Counted from the stretch's first letter, positions 1 to 9,155 are shown. The stretch: DNA of 64,000 nt from Azorhizobium doebereinerae UFLA1-100 (GCF_000473085.1 NZ_AXBA01000021.1:1-64000); one strand, 5' to 3'. Translations and numbers: made by a program. The notes: generated from the sequence alone by a model not told the origin.

Positions 1-2
1 CC

Positions 3-269
3 CAGGCCGTCATGGCCGATACCGCCTATGACAGCGACGCCCTGCGCGCCACAATCGCGGCAAGGAACGCGCAGGCGGTCATCCCGTCCAATCCATCCCG
101 CGCCAGGAAGCATAGCCTCGACAGGCACCTCTACGCTCAGCGCCACCTGATCGAATGCTGCTTCTCCAAGCTCAAGCAGTTCAGGCGTGTCGCGACCCGC
201 TTCGAGAAGACCGCGCGAAACTACCTCGCCATCGTCACAATCGCTGCCATCGTCCTGTGGATCAGGTAA
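3..269 (+). pseudogene. IS5-family (IS427-like) transposase, C-terminal part cut by window edge
   Basis: The frame is open from the left edge and ends at a TAA, giving about 88 residues that match the C-terminal third of DDE transposases of the IS5 family. The stretch starting at the window edge carries an Asp-Ser-Asp segment near the second catalytic Asp. The [20 protein letters not shown] motif holds the catalytic Glu and the conserved Arg/Lys helix, and is followed by [14 protein letters not shown], typical of the IS427 group. Whether the element is intact cannot be seen because its 5' part lies outside the window. I did not recognise a terminal inverted repeat in the roughly 130 bases between its stop and dapE. 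Confidence 0.8.
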
Positions 270-405
270 CTGTCCACACCACCTAGGGGGCGAAGGCGGC
301 AGCCTCGTGGCGGGCCGGACGCTAAAATGCCCATTGACGCCAGTGCCTGGGCGCGCGAGGCAAGGCTTGCGCGCGGCTCAGGCGCGCCCGCTCCGGACCA
401 GCTCC

Positions 406-1614
406 ATGACCCGTCCCGCTTCCACCACGGCCCCTTCGCAGGAACCGTCCGTGCCGTCCCAAGAGGCACTCGCCCGAGATGCGCTGGCCTATGCCCGGGC
501 GCTGATTCGCGCGCCCTCGGTGACCCCCGACGCCGGCGCCGCGCTCGACATCGTCGCGGACCTGCTGCAGCAGGCGGGCTACCGGGTGGAGCGCATCGTG
601 TCGGCCACCGGCGGGGTGCCGGTGGACAATCTCTACGCCCGCATCGGCACCGAGGCGCCGAACTTGTGCTTCGCCGGCCATGTGGACGTGGTTCCGACCG
701 GCGAGGCGGAGGCCTGGCGCCATCCGCCCTTCTCGGGAGAGGTGGACGGCGGGCTGCTGTACGGGCGCGGCGCGGTGGACATGAAAGGCGCGGTCGGCGC
801 CTTCCTCGCGGCGGCGCTGCGCCATGGCAAGCCCGCGCGCGGCAGCCTGTCCTTCCTGATCACCGGAGACGAGGAAGGCCCGGCTCTGGACGGCACGGTG
901 AAGGTTGTGGAATGGCTCGCCGCAATCGGCGAGACGCTCGATCACTGCATCGTGGGTGAGCCGACCAATCCCAATGCCCTGGGCGACATGGTGAAGATCG
1001 GCCGGCGCGGCAGCCTGTCGGGCATCCTCACCGTGCGCGGCCGCCAGGGGCATGTCGCCTATCCGCACCTGGCCGATAATCCGGTGCCGAGGCTGGTGCG
1101 CCTGCTCACCGCCTTGATGGCGACGCCGCTCGATGCCGGCTCGGCGCATTTCCCGCCGTCCAATCTGGAGGTGGTCAGCGTGGACGTGGGCAATCCAGCC
1201 TTCAATGTCATCCCCGCCGAGGCGACGGCGAAGTTCAACGTGCGCTTCAACGACCTTCACACGCTCGACAGCCTGAAGGCGGAGCTGGAACGCCGGCTCG
1301 GCGACGCGGGCGTGCCCTTCGATCTGGGCTATCGTCCGGGAGCGAGTTCCAGCTTCCTCACCGCGCCCGGCCCCTTCGTCGATATCGTGCTCGACGCGGT
1401 GGCCGACGTCACCGGCAAGAGGCCGGAGATGTCCACCACGGGCGGCACCTCGGACGCGCGCTTCATCAAGGCGCTCTGCCCGGTGGTGGAGTTCGGCCTC
1501 GTCGGCCAGACCATGCATATGGTGGACGAGGCGACGCCGGTCGCCGATCTCGGGGCGCTGGCCGCCATCTATGAGCGCCTGATCGCGCGTTATTTCGCGA
1601 CGTTCGCCGCCTGA
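406..1614 (+). CDS. dapE: Succinyl-diaminopimelate desuccinylase
   Basis: M20-family zinc peptidase of 402 residues that hydrolyses N-succinyl-LL-diaminopimelate in lysine and peptidoglycan synthesis, in the cytoplasm. Visible motifs: [10 protein letters not shown] (metal ligand His92, Asp94), GRGAVDMKG (bridging Asp125), ITGDEEGPA (catalytic Glu156 and metal ligand Glu157), GEPTN, and the C-terminal QTMHMVDE with the last His ligand. DapE is usually 375-390 residues. The ATG at 406 leaves about 20 extra N-terminal residues rich in Thr, Ser and Pro; longer upstream extensions look non-coding. The esterase gene follows 20 bases downstream on the same strand, so the two may be cotranscribed. 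Confidence 0.93.
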   Translation: MTRPASTTAPSQEPSVPSQEALARDALAYARALIRAPSVTPDAGAALDIVADLLQQAGYRVERIVSATGGVPVDNLYARIGTEAPNLCFAGHVDVVPTGEAEAWRHPPFSGEVDGGLLYGRGAVDMKGAVGAFLAAALRHGKPARGSLSFLITGDEEGPALDGTVKVVEWLAAIGETLDHCIVGEPTNPNALGDMVKIGRRGSLSGILTVRGRQGHVAYPHLADNPVPRLVRLLTALMATPLDAGSAHFPPSNLEVVSVDVGNPAFNVIPAEATAKFNVRFNDLHTLDSLKAELERRLGDAGVPFDLGYRPGASSSFLTAPGPFVDIVLDAVADVTGKRPEMSTTGGTSDARFIKALCPVVEFGLVGQTMHMVDEATPVADLGALAAIYERLIARYFATFAA

Positions 1615-1634
1615 ATCGCCGCCGGAGGCCGCCC

Positions 1635-2408
1635 ATGACCGAACAGATCCTGACCCTCGCCGTCGATGGCCGCGACATCGCGGTCCGCCGCATCGCCGGC
1701 CGCAGCCCCGGCGTGATCTGGCTGGGCGGCTTCCGCTCGGACATGACCGGCACCAAGGCCCAGGCGCTGGCGGACTGGGCGCAGGCCGGGGGGCAGGCCT
1801 TCGTTCGCTTCGACTATTCCGGCCACGGCGCTTCGGGCGGTGCATTCGAGGACGGCACCATCTCGGCCTGGGCCAGGGAGGCCCGCGCGGTATTCGACGC
1901 CACCGAGGGACCGCAGGTCCTGGTGGGCTCGTCCATGGGCGGCTGGATCGCGCTGCTGCTGGCCCGGGCGCTGGCGGCGGAAGGCCATTCCCGCCTCGCC
2001 GGCCTGGTGCTGATCGCCCCCGCGCCGGACTTCACCCATGATCTGATATGGGAGGGTTTCTCTGAGGCGGTGAAGGCTGAGATCCTGGCCACCGGACGCC
2101 ATGAGCGCCCTTCACCCTATGAGGGCGGGGCCTATGTCATCACCCGCGCGCTGATCGAGGACGGCCGCAACAATCTGGTGCTCGGCGCGCCCTTCGCGGT
2201 GGGCTGCCCGGTGCGCATCCTTCAGGGCGCGCACGACGCCGACGTGCCGTGGCGCCATGCCATGCGTCTCGTCACCTGCCTCGCCGAGGACGACGTGGTG
2301 TTCACCCTCGTCAAGGACGGCGATCACCGCCTGTCGCGTCCGGCGGACATCGATCGCCTGACCGCCGTGCTGGACCGCCTGCTGGCGGAGATCCAGCCCG
2401 GCGCCTGA
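1635..2408 (+). CDS. Alpha/beta hydrolase, ABHD10-like
   Basis: A 257-residue alpha/beta hydrolase. The early IWLGGFRSDMTGTKA segment resembles the start of ABHD10-type esterases. The nucleophile elbow GSSMGGW puts the catalytic Ser at residue 100. GAHDADVPW is the likely acid Asp, and DGDHRLSR near the C-terminus supplies the His. No signal peptide or membrane segment is seen, so it is probably cytosolic. Its spacing of 20 bases from dapE suggests a shared transcript. The substrate (acyl ester, thioester or glucuronide) cannot be told from sequence. Confidence 0.8.
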   Translation: MTEQILTLAVDGRDIAVRRIAGRSPGVIWLGGFRSDMTGTKAQALADWAQAGGQAFVRFDYSGHGASGGAFEDGTISAWAREARAVFDATEGPQVLVGSSMGGWIALLLARALAAEGHSRLAGLVLIAPAPDFTHDLIWEGFSEAVKAEILATGRHERPSPYEGGAYVITRALIEDGRNNLVLGAPFAVGCPVRILQGAHDADVPWRHAMRLVTCLAEDDVVFTLVKDGDHRLSRPADIDRLTAVLDRLLAEIQPGA

Positions 2409-2418
2409 CGCGCCGGGC
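2396..2418. terminator. GC-rich hairpin between convergent genes
   Basis: Perfect 9-bp inverted repeat GCCCGGCGC-CTGAC-GCGCCGGGC that overlaps the stop codon of the esterase gene and faces the end of acuI. There is no T-run, so it is only a weak terminator candidate. Confidence 0.4.
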
Positions 2419-2435
2419 CTCTTCGCGGCGGGCCT

Positions 2436-3422
2436 TCAGATCCGCACGATGGTGCGGCCGCGCACCTTGCCGGCGAGGATGTCGTCGGCGAGGCCGATCA
2501 CGTCCTCCAGCGCCACTTCCTGGGTCAGGCTATCGAGATCCGCCGCCGTCAGTTCGTGGGCGAGGCGGTTCCAGGCTTCCGCGCGCCGCGCCTTGGGCGC
2601 ATCCACCGAATTGATGCCCAGCAGGCAGACGCCGCGCAGGATGAAGGGGAACACGGTGGTCGGCAGGTCGGTGCCGCCGGCCAGCCCGCAGGCGGCGACC
2701 GCCCCTTCCGAGGCGGTGGCGGCCAGTACGTTGGCGAGGATGGTGCCGCCGACCGTGTCCACCGCGCCGGCCCAGCGTTCCGATTGCAGCGGCTTGCCGG
2801 CCGACTGGAGCATGGTCCGGTCCATGATCTCCGACGCGCCGAGGGCGGTAAGAAAGCCCTCCTCCTCCGGCCGCCCGGTCAGCGCCACCACCCGGTAGCC
2901 GAGGCGGGACAGCAGCCGCACGGCGATGCTGCCGACGCCACCCGCCGCACCTGTGACCAGTACCTCCCCGCCCTTGGCGATGCCATGGCGCTCCAGCGCC
3001 ATCACGCACAGCATGGCGGTGAAGCCGGCCGTGCCGATGGCCATGGCCTGACGGGGCGAGAGGGCGGGCGGCAGCTTCACCAGCCACTCGCTTTTCACCC
3101 GCGCCCGTGCCGAGAAGCCGCCGGACCAGTTTTCGCCCACGCCCCAGCCGGTGAGCACCACCGGATCACCGGGGGCGAAATCGGGGCTGTCGCTCGACCG
3201 GACCGTGCCGGCGAAATCGACGCCCGGGGCCATGGGAAAGGTGCGCAGGATGCGGCCCAGCCCTTTGAGGGCAAGGCCGTCCTTATAGTTCAGTGTGGAA
3301 TAGGCCACGTCCACCGTCACGTCGGCGGCGGGAAGGAGGGTGTCGTCCACCTCCTCCAGGCCGATGGTCTGCCCCGTGTCCGTCTTGCGCGCGACGATGG
3401 CCTTGAACGTTCCGCTGCTCAC
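2436..3422 (-). CDS. acuI: Acrylyl-CoA reductase (AcuI/YhdH-type MDR oxidoreductase)
   Basis: Medium-chain reductase of 328 residues, NADPH-dependent, zinc-free. The AcuI/YhdH group reduces acryloyl-CoA to propionyl-CoA. The early DVAYSTLNYKDGLALKG and PMAPGVDFAGTV segments are diagnostic of the group, and VTGAAGGVGSIAVRLL is the nucleotide-binding loop. I chose the GTG at 3422 because a GGGAG Shine-Dalgarno sequence lies about 9 bases upstream and the protein then starts at the family's normal position; the longer frame runs into the upstream aldolase gene. It is the last gene of a probable three-gene minus-strand operon (Bug protein, aldolase, reductase), with a 37-base gap after the aldolase. 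Confidence 0.85.
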   Translation of the reverse strand: MSSGTFKAIVARKTDTGQTIGLEEVDDTLLPAADVTVDVAYSTLNYKDGLALKGLGRILRTFPMAPGVDFAGTVRSSDSPDFAPGDPVVLTGWGVGENWSGGFSARARVKSEWLVKLPPALSPRQAMAIGTAGFTAMLCVMALERHGIAKGGEVLVTGAAGGVGSIAVRLLSRLGYRVVALTGRPEEEGFLTALGASEIMDRTMLQSAGKPLQSERWAGAVDTVGGTILANVLAATASEGAVAACGLAGGTDLPTTVFPFILRGVCLLGINSVDAPKARRAEAWNRLAHELTAADLDSLTQEVALEDVIGLADDILAGKVRGRTIVRI

Positions 3423-3459
3423 GTCTCGATCTCCCGCGTTTCGCTTGTCCATGCCGTTG

Positions 3460-4236
3460 TCATTTGCCGGCAAACGAGACGGCCAGCGCCTCCGCATTCT
3501 GGGTCAGGAGGTGCAGGTCGAGGCCCACGGAGGTGAACAGGCTGCCGGCCGCCATGTAGCGGCGGGCGAGGTCCGGATCGGCGGTGAGGATCCCGGGCCG
3601 GTTGCCGGCGGCGACGATGCGGCGGAGGGTGTCCTCGATCAGGCTCACCATCTCCGGCGCGCCCTGCCGTCCGAGATAGCCAAGGCTCGCCGACAGGTCA
3701 CCGGGGCCGATGAAGACGCCGTCGACGCCTTCCACCGCGCATATGGCTTCCAACTGGTCGAGGGCGGCGGCGGTTTCCACCTGCACCAGCACGCACAATT
3801 CCTCATGGGCATGGGCGTGGTAATCGGCGACGCGGCCGAAGCGTGAGGCGCGGCCGCCGCCGGCGAACCCGCGGATGCCGTGCGGTGGATAGCGGGTGGC
3901 GGCCACCGCCTGCGCCGCCTCCTCGGCGGTCTGCACCATGGGGATCAGCAGGCTCTGCGCCCCGGCATCGAGAAAACGCTTGATGGCGACGGGGTCGTTC
4001 CAGGGCACGCGCACGACAGGGTGGGCCCGTCCCGCCGCTGCCGCCTGGAGTTGGCCATAGATCTGCGGCAGGTCCGCCGGCGTGTGCTCGGTATCGAGCA
4101 ACAGCCAGTCGAAGCCGGCACCGGCAAGCATCTCCACCGTGAAGCTGCTGGGGATGGAGCACCAGATGCCGATCTGCTGCTGGCCGGCATGCAGGGCGCG
4201 ACGAAACGTGTTGAGCGGCAAGGCTTCCTTGGGCAT
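3460..4236 (-). CDS. HpcH/HpaI-family class II aldolase
   Basis: A 258-residue cytosolic aldolase of the HpcH/HpaI family, which cleaves 2-keto-3-deoxy or 4-hydroxy-2-oxo acids to pyruvate or oxaloacetate and an aldehyde using a divalent metal. Family landmarks are in order: GIWCSIPSS, LLLDTEHTP, VRVPWND, GAQSLLIPMVQTAEEA, YPPHGIRGFAGGGRASRFG, VQVETAAALDQLEAI (metal-binding Glu) and GVFIGPGDLSASLG (metal-binding Asp). HpaI, GarL and RhmA cannot be separated by eye, so the substrate is open. Linkage to a Bug-type binding protein upstream and acuI downstream suggests use of an imported acid. Confidence 0.85.
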   Translation of the reverse strand: MPKEALPLNTFRRALHAGQQQIGIWCSIPSSFTVEMLAGAGFDWLLLDTEHTPADLPQIYGQLQAAAAGRAHPVVRVPWNDPVAIKRFLDAGAQSLLIPMVQTAEEAAQAVAATRYPPHGIRGFAGGGRASRFGRVADYHAHAHEELCVLVQVETAAALDQLEAICAVEGVDGVFIGPGDLSASLGYLGRQGAPEMVSLIEDTLRRIVAAGNRPGILTADPDLARRYMAAGSLFTSVGLDLHLLTQNAEALAVSFAGK

Positions 4237-4284
4237 GGCGTTTCCGGATGTTGTTCTGGATTCGGAAGGGTAGGCCGGGTGATC

Positions 4285-5313
4285 CTAGCGGATCTGGTCG
4301 GCGTGGCCATCGGCCTGCATCAGGTCGCGCCACCGCCGCCGCTCGTCCGCGATGACCCGTTGCAACTGCCGGGAACTCGCGGCCACCACCTCCCAGCCGT
4401 TGGCCTGGAGCTGGGTCGTGGCCACCGGGTTGAGCAGCGCCGCGCGCAAGGCATTCTCCAGCACGTGGCGGACATTGGCTGGCAGGCCGGCCGGGGCGGC
4501 GATGGCCTGCCATGTGTAGGCATCCATCTGCGGGATGCCCAGCGCGGTAAAGGTGGGCACGTTCGGCAGCAACGGCGAGGACACCGTGCCGGTGAGGGCG
4601 AGGGTGCGCACCGCGCCGGTGGAGGCGGCGTTGACCACTAGGGCCCCGTCCTGGAACGAGGCTTGGATCTTCCCCGAGACCAAGGCGGGCATGACCGCGC
4701 CGCCGCCTTCGAAATACGCCATATGCCCCCTCGTGCCGGTCTGGCGGAAGAACTCCCCGGCGATGAGATCGTTGATCGATCCCCGGCCGGAGGCGCCGAA
4801 GGCGACCTCGGGATGCTGCTTGAGATAGGCGACGAACTCGGCCACCGAGGTGGCGGGCACGGAGTGGTGGATGGCCAGCACGGTGGGCGAGCGAACCGCC
4901 ATGACGAGCGGGTCGAGATCCTTCTGCGGCGAGAAGCCGACGCTGGGGAGGATATTGGAGTCGAGCAAAAGGAGGGTGCTCGGGGCGACGAGCAGCGTGT
5001 AGCCGTCCGGCGCGGCGCCGGCGACGTAGCGCGCTCCCAGGGCGCCGTTCTCACCCGGCATGTTCTTGCTCTCCACCGGCACGCCGAGCGTCTGGGCGAG
5101 GGCCGGCGCGAGGATGTCGGCGAGCCGCTGGCTCACGCCGCCGGCGGGCAGAGGCACGATCAGCGTGACGGGACGGGCCGGATAGGGCGCCCGCCCGGCC
5201 GCGCTGGTCTGCGCGGCCAGCGGAGCTGTCCAGAGCAGCGCTCCTGCAAGGCCGGCTGCGACCAGGGGGACGGCGGCGCGGCAGGCGGACGCGAGGCGCG
5301 ATAGCCCAGGCAT
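4285..5313 (-). CDS. Bug/TctC-family periplasmic substrate-binding protein
   Basis: A 342-residue solute-binding protein of the tripartite tricarboxylate transporter type. The ATG at 5313 gives a clean Sec signal peptide (SRLASACRAAVPLVAAGLAG, ending near LAAQT). The mature part has the usual YPARPVTLIVPLPAGG start, where the family binds carboxylates with backbone amides, plus GYTLLVAPSTL and GRGSINDLIAGEFF. No TctA or TctB permease gene is adjacent, a common situation for Bug proteins, which may share permeases encoded elsewhere. Next to the HpaI-type aldolase, a dicarboxylate or hydroxy-acid ligand is likely but unproven. Confidence 0.85.
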   Translation of the reverse strand: MPGLSRLASACRAAVPLVAAGLAGALLWTAPLAAQTSAAGRAPYPARPVTLIVPLPAGGVSQRLADILAPALAQTLGVPVESKNMPGENGALGARYVAGAAPDGYTLLVAPSTLLLLDSNILPSVGFSPQKDLDPLVMAVRSPTVLAIHHSVPATSVAEFVAYLKQHPEVAFGASGRGSINDLIAGEFFRQTGTRGHMAYFEGGGAVMPALVSGKIQASFQDGALVVNAASTGAVRTLALTGTVSSPLLPNVPTFTALGIPQMDAYTWQAIAAPAGLPANVRHVLENALRAALLNPVATTQLQANGWEVVAASSRQLQRVIADERRRWRDLMQADGHADQIR

Positions 5314-5469
5314 GTGACACCCCGCATAAGGACCGCACGCGGCAGTCTCCCGGCGGAGACACCACTGGAACAGGACGAGAACTGCAACACTCCGGCACGC
5401 GGAGGTCAAGGCGGGTTGCTGTCGTGGGGTGGCATAGGGCCAAAAATGAACGGCCCGCCCGTGCGGAAT

Positions 5470-5495
5470 ACCTCGGCGAGGTCAGTCGCCGAGGT
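5470..5495. terminator. 10-bp hairpin in an AT-rich gap
   Basis: Perfect inverted repeat ACCTCGGCGA-GGTCAG-TCGCCGAGGT between the end of the PfpI-type gene and the start of the Bug-protein gene, both read on the minus strand. On the minus strand no T-run follows, so it is either a weak terminator or an operator. The adjoining bases 5496-5524 are unusually AT-rich for this genome and contain CTAT-GTA-ATAG. Confidence 0.45.
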
Positions 5496-5531
5496 GTTTA
5501 CTATGTAATAGATACTTTATGAGGCGCTGCC

Positions 5532-6104
5532 TTATTCGGCGGCAGCCTTGGTTCCCCGGTGCCGGCCCTCGGCGAACTCCTCCACCATCTTGCCGTTGAA
5601 GGCGGGGATGTCGTCCGGGTTGCGACTGGTGACGAGGCCCTGGTCTACCACCACGGCCGTGTCGGAAACCTGCGCCCCCGCATTGGCGAGATCCACCTGG
5701 ATGGCCTTGTAGCCGGTCATCCGCCGCCCCTTCACCACGCCCGCGGAGATCAGCAACTGCGGCCCGTGGCAGATAGCGGCCACCGGCTTGCCGGCCTGAA
5801 AGAAGGCCCGGGTAAAGGCGATGGCCTTATCGTTGACGCGCAGGGCATCGGGGTTCAGCACGCCGCCCGGCAGCATCAGCGCATCGAAGTCCGTCGGATT
5901 GGCGCCGTCGAGCGGCACGTCCACGGCGACGGTGTCGGCCTTCCGGTCGTGGTTCACGCCCTGAACCCGGCCCTTTGCCGGGCTGACGATCCGCACTTCA
6001 GCGCCTGCGGCCTTCAGCGCCTTCACCGGCTCGGTGAGTTCCACCTGCTCGAAACCGTCGGCGACCAGAACGGCGACCTTGCGCCCGTCGAGACGATTGG
6101 CCAT
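5532..6104 (-). CDS. DJ-1/PfpI-family glutamine amidotransferase-like protein (YhbO/PfpI type)
   Basis: A 190-residue protein of the type 1 glutamine amidotransferase fold. Glu19 (DGFEQVEL), Cys112 and His113 (AAICHGPQLL) form the nucleophile elbow of the PfpI/YhbO/YajL group, which is linked to deglycase, hydratase or protease activity in stress response. AAAGGAGAG stands just upstream of the ATG at 6104 and makes this start convincing. It is divergent from the aminotransferase gene at 6252 across 147 bases. The C-terminus carries a short Lys/Ala-rich tail. Confidence 0.9.
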   Translation of the reverse strand: MANRLDGRKVAVLVADGFEQVELTEPVKALKAAGAEVRIVSPAKGRVQGVNHDRKADTVAVDVPLDGANPTDFDALMLPGGVLNPDALRVNDKAIAFTRAFFQAGKPVAAICHGPQLLISAGVVKGRRMTGYKAIQVDLANAGAQVSDTAVVVDQGLVTSRNPDDIPAFNGKMVEEFAEGRHRGTKAAAE

Positions 6105-6251
6105 GGGATCTCTCCTTTTTCCATCGTTGGAATGGTATCGGTTCGGGGCGCGCGGCTGCACTGCGCGGCGTGCCCGGAAGCCCCCAGCTCTCCGGACAAC
6201 ACCAAGACAGAGGGAAGGGTTCCGGCACCGACCGGCCCCGGGGAGAACGCC

Positions 6252-7436
6252 ATGCTGACCACCGTTGCCGCCTTCGACCGCATCGGCGAGGAAAATGCCT
6301 TCGCCGTGCTGGCGCGTGCCACAGCCCTTGCCGGCGAGGGCCGCGACATCATCAACCTCGGCATCGGCCAGCCGGATTTCCGCACCCCCGAGCATATCGT
6401 CGAGGCCGCCATCAAGGCGCTGCGCGACGGCCAGCATGGCTATACCCCGTCCGTGGGCATCCAGCCGCTGCGCGAGGCGGTGGCCCGCGATCTCAATCGC
6501 CGCTTCGATGTGGAGGTGGACCCCGGGCTGGTGATGATCGTGCCCGGCGGCAAGGTGACCATGTACGCCGCCATCCTGCTGTTCGGCGAGCCGGGCGCGG
6601 AGATCCTCTATCCGGACCCCGGCTTTCCTATCTACCGCTCCATGATCGAATACACCGGCGCGACCCCGGTGCCGGTGCCGATCCGGGAGGAGAACGGCTT
6701 CGCCTTTTCCGCCGAGGAGACCCTGGCGCTGATCACGCCCAGGACCCGCCTTCTCATCATCAATTCTCCCGCCAATCCCACCGGCGGCGTGACCCCGAAG
6801 GCGGAGATCGACAAGCTGGTGGCGGGCCTCGCCGCCCATCCGCACGTGGCGCTGATGTCGGACGAGATCTACGACCAGTTCCTGTTCGACGGCGAGCGCC
6901 ATCAGACGCTGCTGGCCTATCCGGAGATCCGCGACCGGCTGATCCTGCTCAACGGCTGGTCGAAGACCTATGCCATGACCGGCTGGCGGCTCGGCTATTC
7001 GGTTTGGCCGAAGGATCTGTATGAGAAGGTGCGCAAGCTGTCGGTGAACGCCTGGTCCTGCGTCAACGCCGCCACCCAATATGCCGGCATCGCCGCGCTG
7101 GAGGGCCCGCAGGAGCCGGTGGCGGCCATGCTGGCCGAGTTTGACCGGCGCCGCAAACTGGTGGTGGAGGGGCTGAACGCGCTGCCGGGCGTATCCTGCG
7201 CCACGCCCAAGGGCGCCTTCTACGCCTTCCCGAACGTGTCGCGCACCGGCTGGGCCTCGGCCAAGGCGCTGGCCTCCGCTTTGCTGGAGGATGCCGGCGT
7301 GGCGGTGATCGGCGGGCCGGACTTCGGTGTCCATGGCGAGGGCTATATCCGGCTCTCCTACGCCAACTCGGCCGAGAATATCGCGCGGGCGCTGGAACGC
7401 ATGGCGGCGTTCCTGGCCCAGCGCAAAGCCGCTTGA
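6252..7436 (+). CDS. Class I/II pyridoxal-phosphate aminotransferase
   Basis: A 394-residue fold-type I aminotransferase, cytosolic. Visible landmarks: INLGIGQPDFRTP near the N-terminus, the NSPANPTGG loop, SDEIYDQF (Asp204 pairs with the PLP ring nitrogen) and NGWSKTYAMTGWRLGYS with the Schiff-base Lys238. The GGGGAGA before the ATG fits. Length and motifs suit the aspartate/aromatic or branched-chain aminotransferase subgroup, but the amino donor is not decidable here. The next gene starts 13 bases after its stop. Confidence 0.88.
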   Translation: MLTTVAAFDRIGEENAFAVLARATALAGEGRDIINLGIGQPDFRTPEHIVEAAIKALRDGQHGYTPSVGIQPLREAVARDLNRRFDVEVDPGLVMIVPGGKVTMYAAILLFGEPGAEILYPDPGFPIYRSMIEYTGATPVPVPIREENGFAFSAEETLALITPRTRLLIINSPANPTGGVTPKAEIDKLVAGLAAHPHVALMSDEIYDQFLFDGERHQTLLAYPEIRDRLILLNGWSKTYAMTGWRLGYSVWPKDLYEKVRKLSVNAWSCVNAATQYAGIAALEGPQEPVAAMLAEFDRRRKLVVEGLNALPGVSCATPKGAFYAFPNVSRTGWASAKALASALLEDAGVAVIGGPDFGVHGEGYIRLSYANSAENIARALERMAAFLAQRKAA

Positions 7437-7449
7437 GCACGGCCGGGTG

Positions 7450-7992
7450 GTGCGCCGTAGGCGGAGCTTCCCGGATGGTCCAGCCTGGGGGTGGGCGGCG
7501 CTGCTGGCCTGCTGTCTTCTCAGCGGGCCGGCGGCCGCCCAGCAGGGGCCGTGGCGCGAGCCCAACCCCTGCGCCGCCGGCAAGCTTCCGGCGCCGGACT
7601 ACAGCCGCTGCCTGTTCGAGGCCACCCAGGCCAGCGAGCGGGCGGTGACGGCGGCGTTCGAGGCGGCGATGGCGGTGGTGGAAGGGCGCGCCGACCTGCC
7701 ATCGGTGCAGCGCAACCGCTGGAAGAGCCAGCTCGACGAGGCGCAGACGCGCTTCGTCCTGTTCCGCAACCTGGACTGCCAGAGCGTGGCCCCGTTCGAG
7801 GGGCCGCGGGGCATCGGCAATTTCGAGCAGCGCGCCCTCTGCCTGATCGAGAACAACAGCCGGCGGGAGCGGGATCTGGCGGCCCGTTACCCGCGTCCGA
7901 AGACGCCGGTGGCGGTGGCGGCGCAGGGCGGCGAGACGCTGAGCCCGCATCCCGCCACCTGGACCGTGCCCGGTGGGCCGCGGCTCGACTGA
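7450..7992 (+). CDS. Secreted LprI/DUF1311-like protein
   Basis: About 180 residues with a GTG start chosen so that VRRRR is followed by a hydrophobic stretch and an Ala-Ala-Ala-Gln signal cleavage site. The mature part has the cysteine spacing and helix pattern of the LprI/DUF1311 group: NPCAAGKLPAPDYSRCLFEAT, KSQLDEAQTRFVLFRNLDC and EQRALCLIENNSRRERDL. Some family members inhibit lysozyme, but most are uncharacterised. The GTG at 7447 is an alternative start. No promoter is evident in the 13-base gap after the aminotransferase, so cotranscription is likely. Confidence 0.65.
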   Translation: MRRRRSFPDGPAWGWAALLACCLLSGPAAAQQGPWREPNPCAAGKLPAPDYSRCLFEATQASERAVTAAFEAAMAVVEGRADLPSVQRNRWKSQLDEAQTRFVLFRNLDCQSVAPFEGPRGIGNFEQRALCLIENNSRRERDLAARYPRPKTPVAVAAQGGETLSPHPATWTVPGGPRLD

Positions 7993-8064
7993 TCCGGCCC
8001 CGTTGGCCTTGCGCCGCCGCCGCGCTTGGCCCAAAGGTGCCCGCGTCAGAACAGGGAAACGCAA

Positions 8065-8988
8065 ATGGCCAAGGTGGTTTCTGTCGGCGAAGTGATGGTG
8101 GAACTGGCGCGCGGCAATGACGGGCGCTTCGGCCAGTCGTTCGGTGGCGATACGTTCAACACCGCTGTCTATCTCGCCCGCGCCGGCATCGAGACCGCCT
8201 ACGCCACCGCCCTCGGGGACGACGTGTTTTCCGCCCAGATCCTGGCGCTGGCGGCGAGCGAGGGGCTGGTCACGAACGCTGTCGTCGCGGTGCCGGGGCG
8301 GGTGCCGGGCCTCTATCTCATCACCACCGACGACCGGGGCGAGCGCACCTTCCATTACTGGCGCGACTCGGCGCCGGCCCGTGTCCTGTTCGAGCTGGAG
8401 GGCTGGCAGGCGGTCGCGGAGAAGCTGGTGGAGGCGCAGGCGGTCTATTTCTCCGGCATCACCCTGTCGCTCTATTCCAACACCGGCCTTGGCCGTTTCC
8501 TGGCCACCTTGGAAGTGGCGGCGGAGCGTGGGGCCTGGCGGGTGTTCGACGGCAATTTCCGCCCGCGCGGCTGGCAGAACGACCTGCCGCGCGCCCGCAT
8601 GGTGTTCGCGGAGGCGCTGAAGCGCTCGTCCATGGCGCTGCCCACCTTCGAGGATGAGGCGCTGCTGTGGGGCGATGCTTCGCCGGAAGCCACCATCGCC
8701 CGCATCACCACCTTCGGCGTCAAGGAAGTGGTGGTGAAGAACGGCGCCGGCGGCGCCTTGGTCCATGCGGACGGCCAGACCATCGCCGTGCCGGTGGAGC
8801 GCGAGGTTCTGCCGGTCGATACGACGGGTGCCGGCGACAGTTTCAATGCCGGCTATCTCGCCGCCCGCCTCAAGGGCGAGAGCCCGGAGGCGGCCGCCCG
8901 CGCGGGCCATGCCCTGGCCGGCGCGGTGATCATGCATCGGGGGGCGATCATCCCCCGTGCGGCGCAGGAAGGGGCGGTGTCGCACTGA
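8065..8988 (+). CDS. kdgK: PfkB-family sugar kinase, probable 2-dehydro-3-deoxygluconokinase
   Basis: A ribokinase/PfkB-family kinase of 307 residues. It has the N-terminal GGDTFNTAVYLARAG substrate-binding motif and the C-terminal DTTGAGDSFNAGYLA signature with the catalytic base Asp258. The FHYWRDSAPAR segment is typical of 2-keto-3-deoxygluconate kinases, which feed KDPG to the lower Entner-Doudoroff pathway. A KDPG aldolase gene lies 2 kb away on the other strand, consistent with this role. CAGGGAAA precedes the ATG. Confidence 0.8.
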   Translation: MAKVVSVGEVMVELARGNDGRFGQSFGGDTFNTAVYLARAGIETAYATALGDDVFSAQILALAASEGLVTNAVVAVPGRVPGLYLITTDDRGERTFHYWRDSAPARVLFELEGWQAVAEKLVEAQAVYFSGITLSLYSNTGLGRFLATLEVAAERGAWRVFDGNFRPRGWQNDLPRARMVFAEALKRSSMALPTFEDEALLWGDASPEATIARITTFGVKEVVVKNGAGGALVHADGQTIAVPVEREVLPVDTTGAGDSFNAGYLAARLKGESPEAAARAGHALAGAVIMHRGAIIPRAAQEGAVSH

Positions 8989-9141
8989 CGGTCCATGATA
9001 GTGCTCAAATCGTTTTAGATGTGCGATTCGCAGCGAAAGTCGATCGGGCCGGAATTTCGCGGATAGGCGCCGGCTCTCTCGTTCTTTCCTGAAGCTGTTA
9101 TTTGACAACGCTCCGCATCATCTGCGGGGGACGGGCGGCAT

Positions 9142-9155
9142 TTGATCCAGATCAA
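9142..9155 (+). promoter_or_regulatory. FixK/FNR box ahead of the globin-coupled sensor gene
   Basis: TTGATCCAGATCAA is a perfect FNR/Anr palindrome (TTGAT-N4-ATCAA) and also fits the FixK2 form TTGA-N6-TCAA. A GATGAT hexamer at 9177-9182 lies 31 bases (centre to centre) from it, right for a class II activated promoter with a start near 9189 and translation from the ATG at 9217. Confidence 0.75.

Noticed and set aside
3423-3497. N-terminal extension of AcuI up to 3497
   Set aside because: It overlaps the coding part of the aldolase gene, adds residues unlike the family, and the GTG at 3422 has a better ribosome-binding site.
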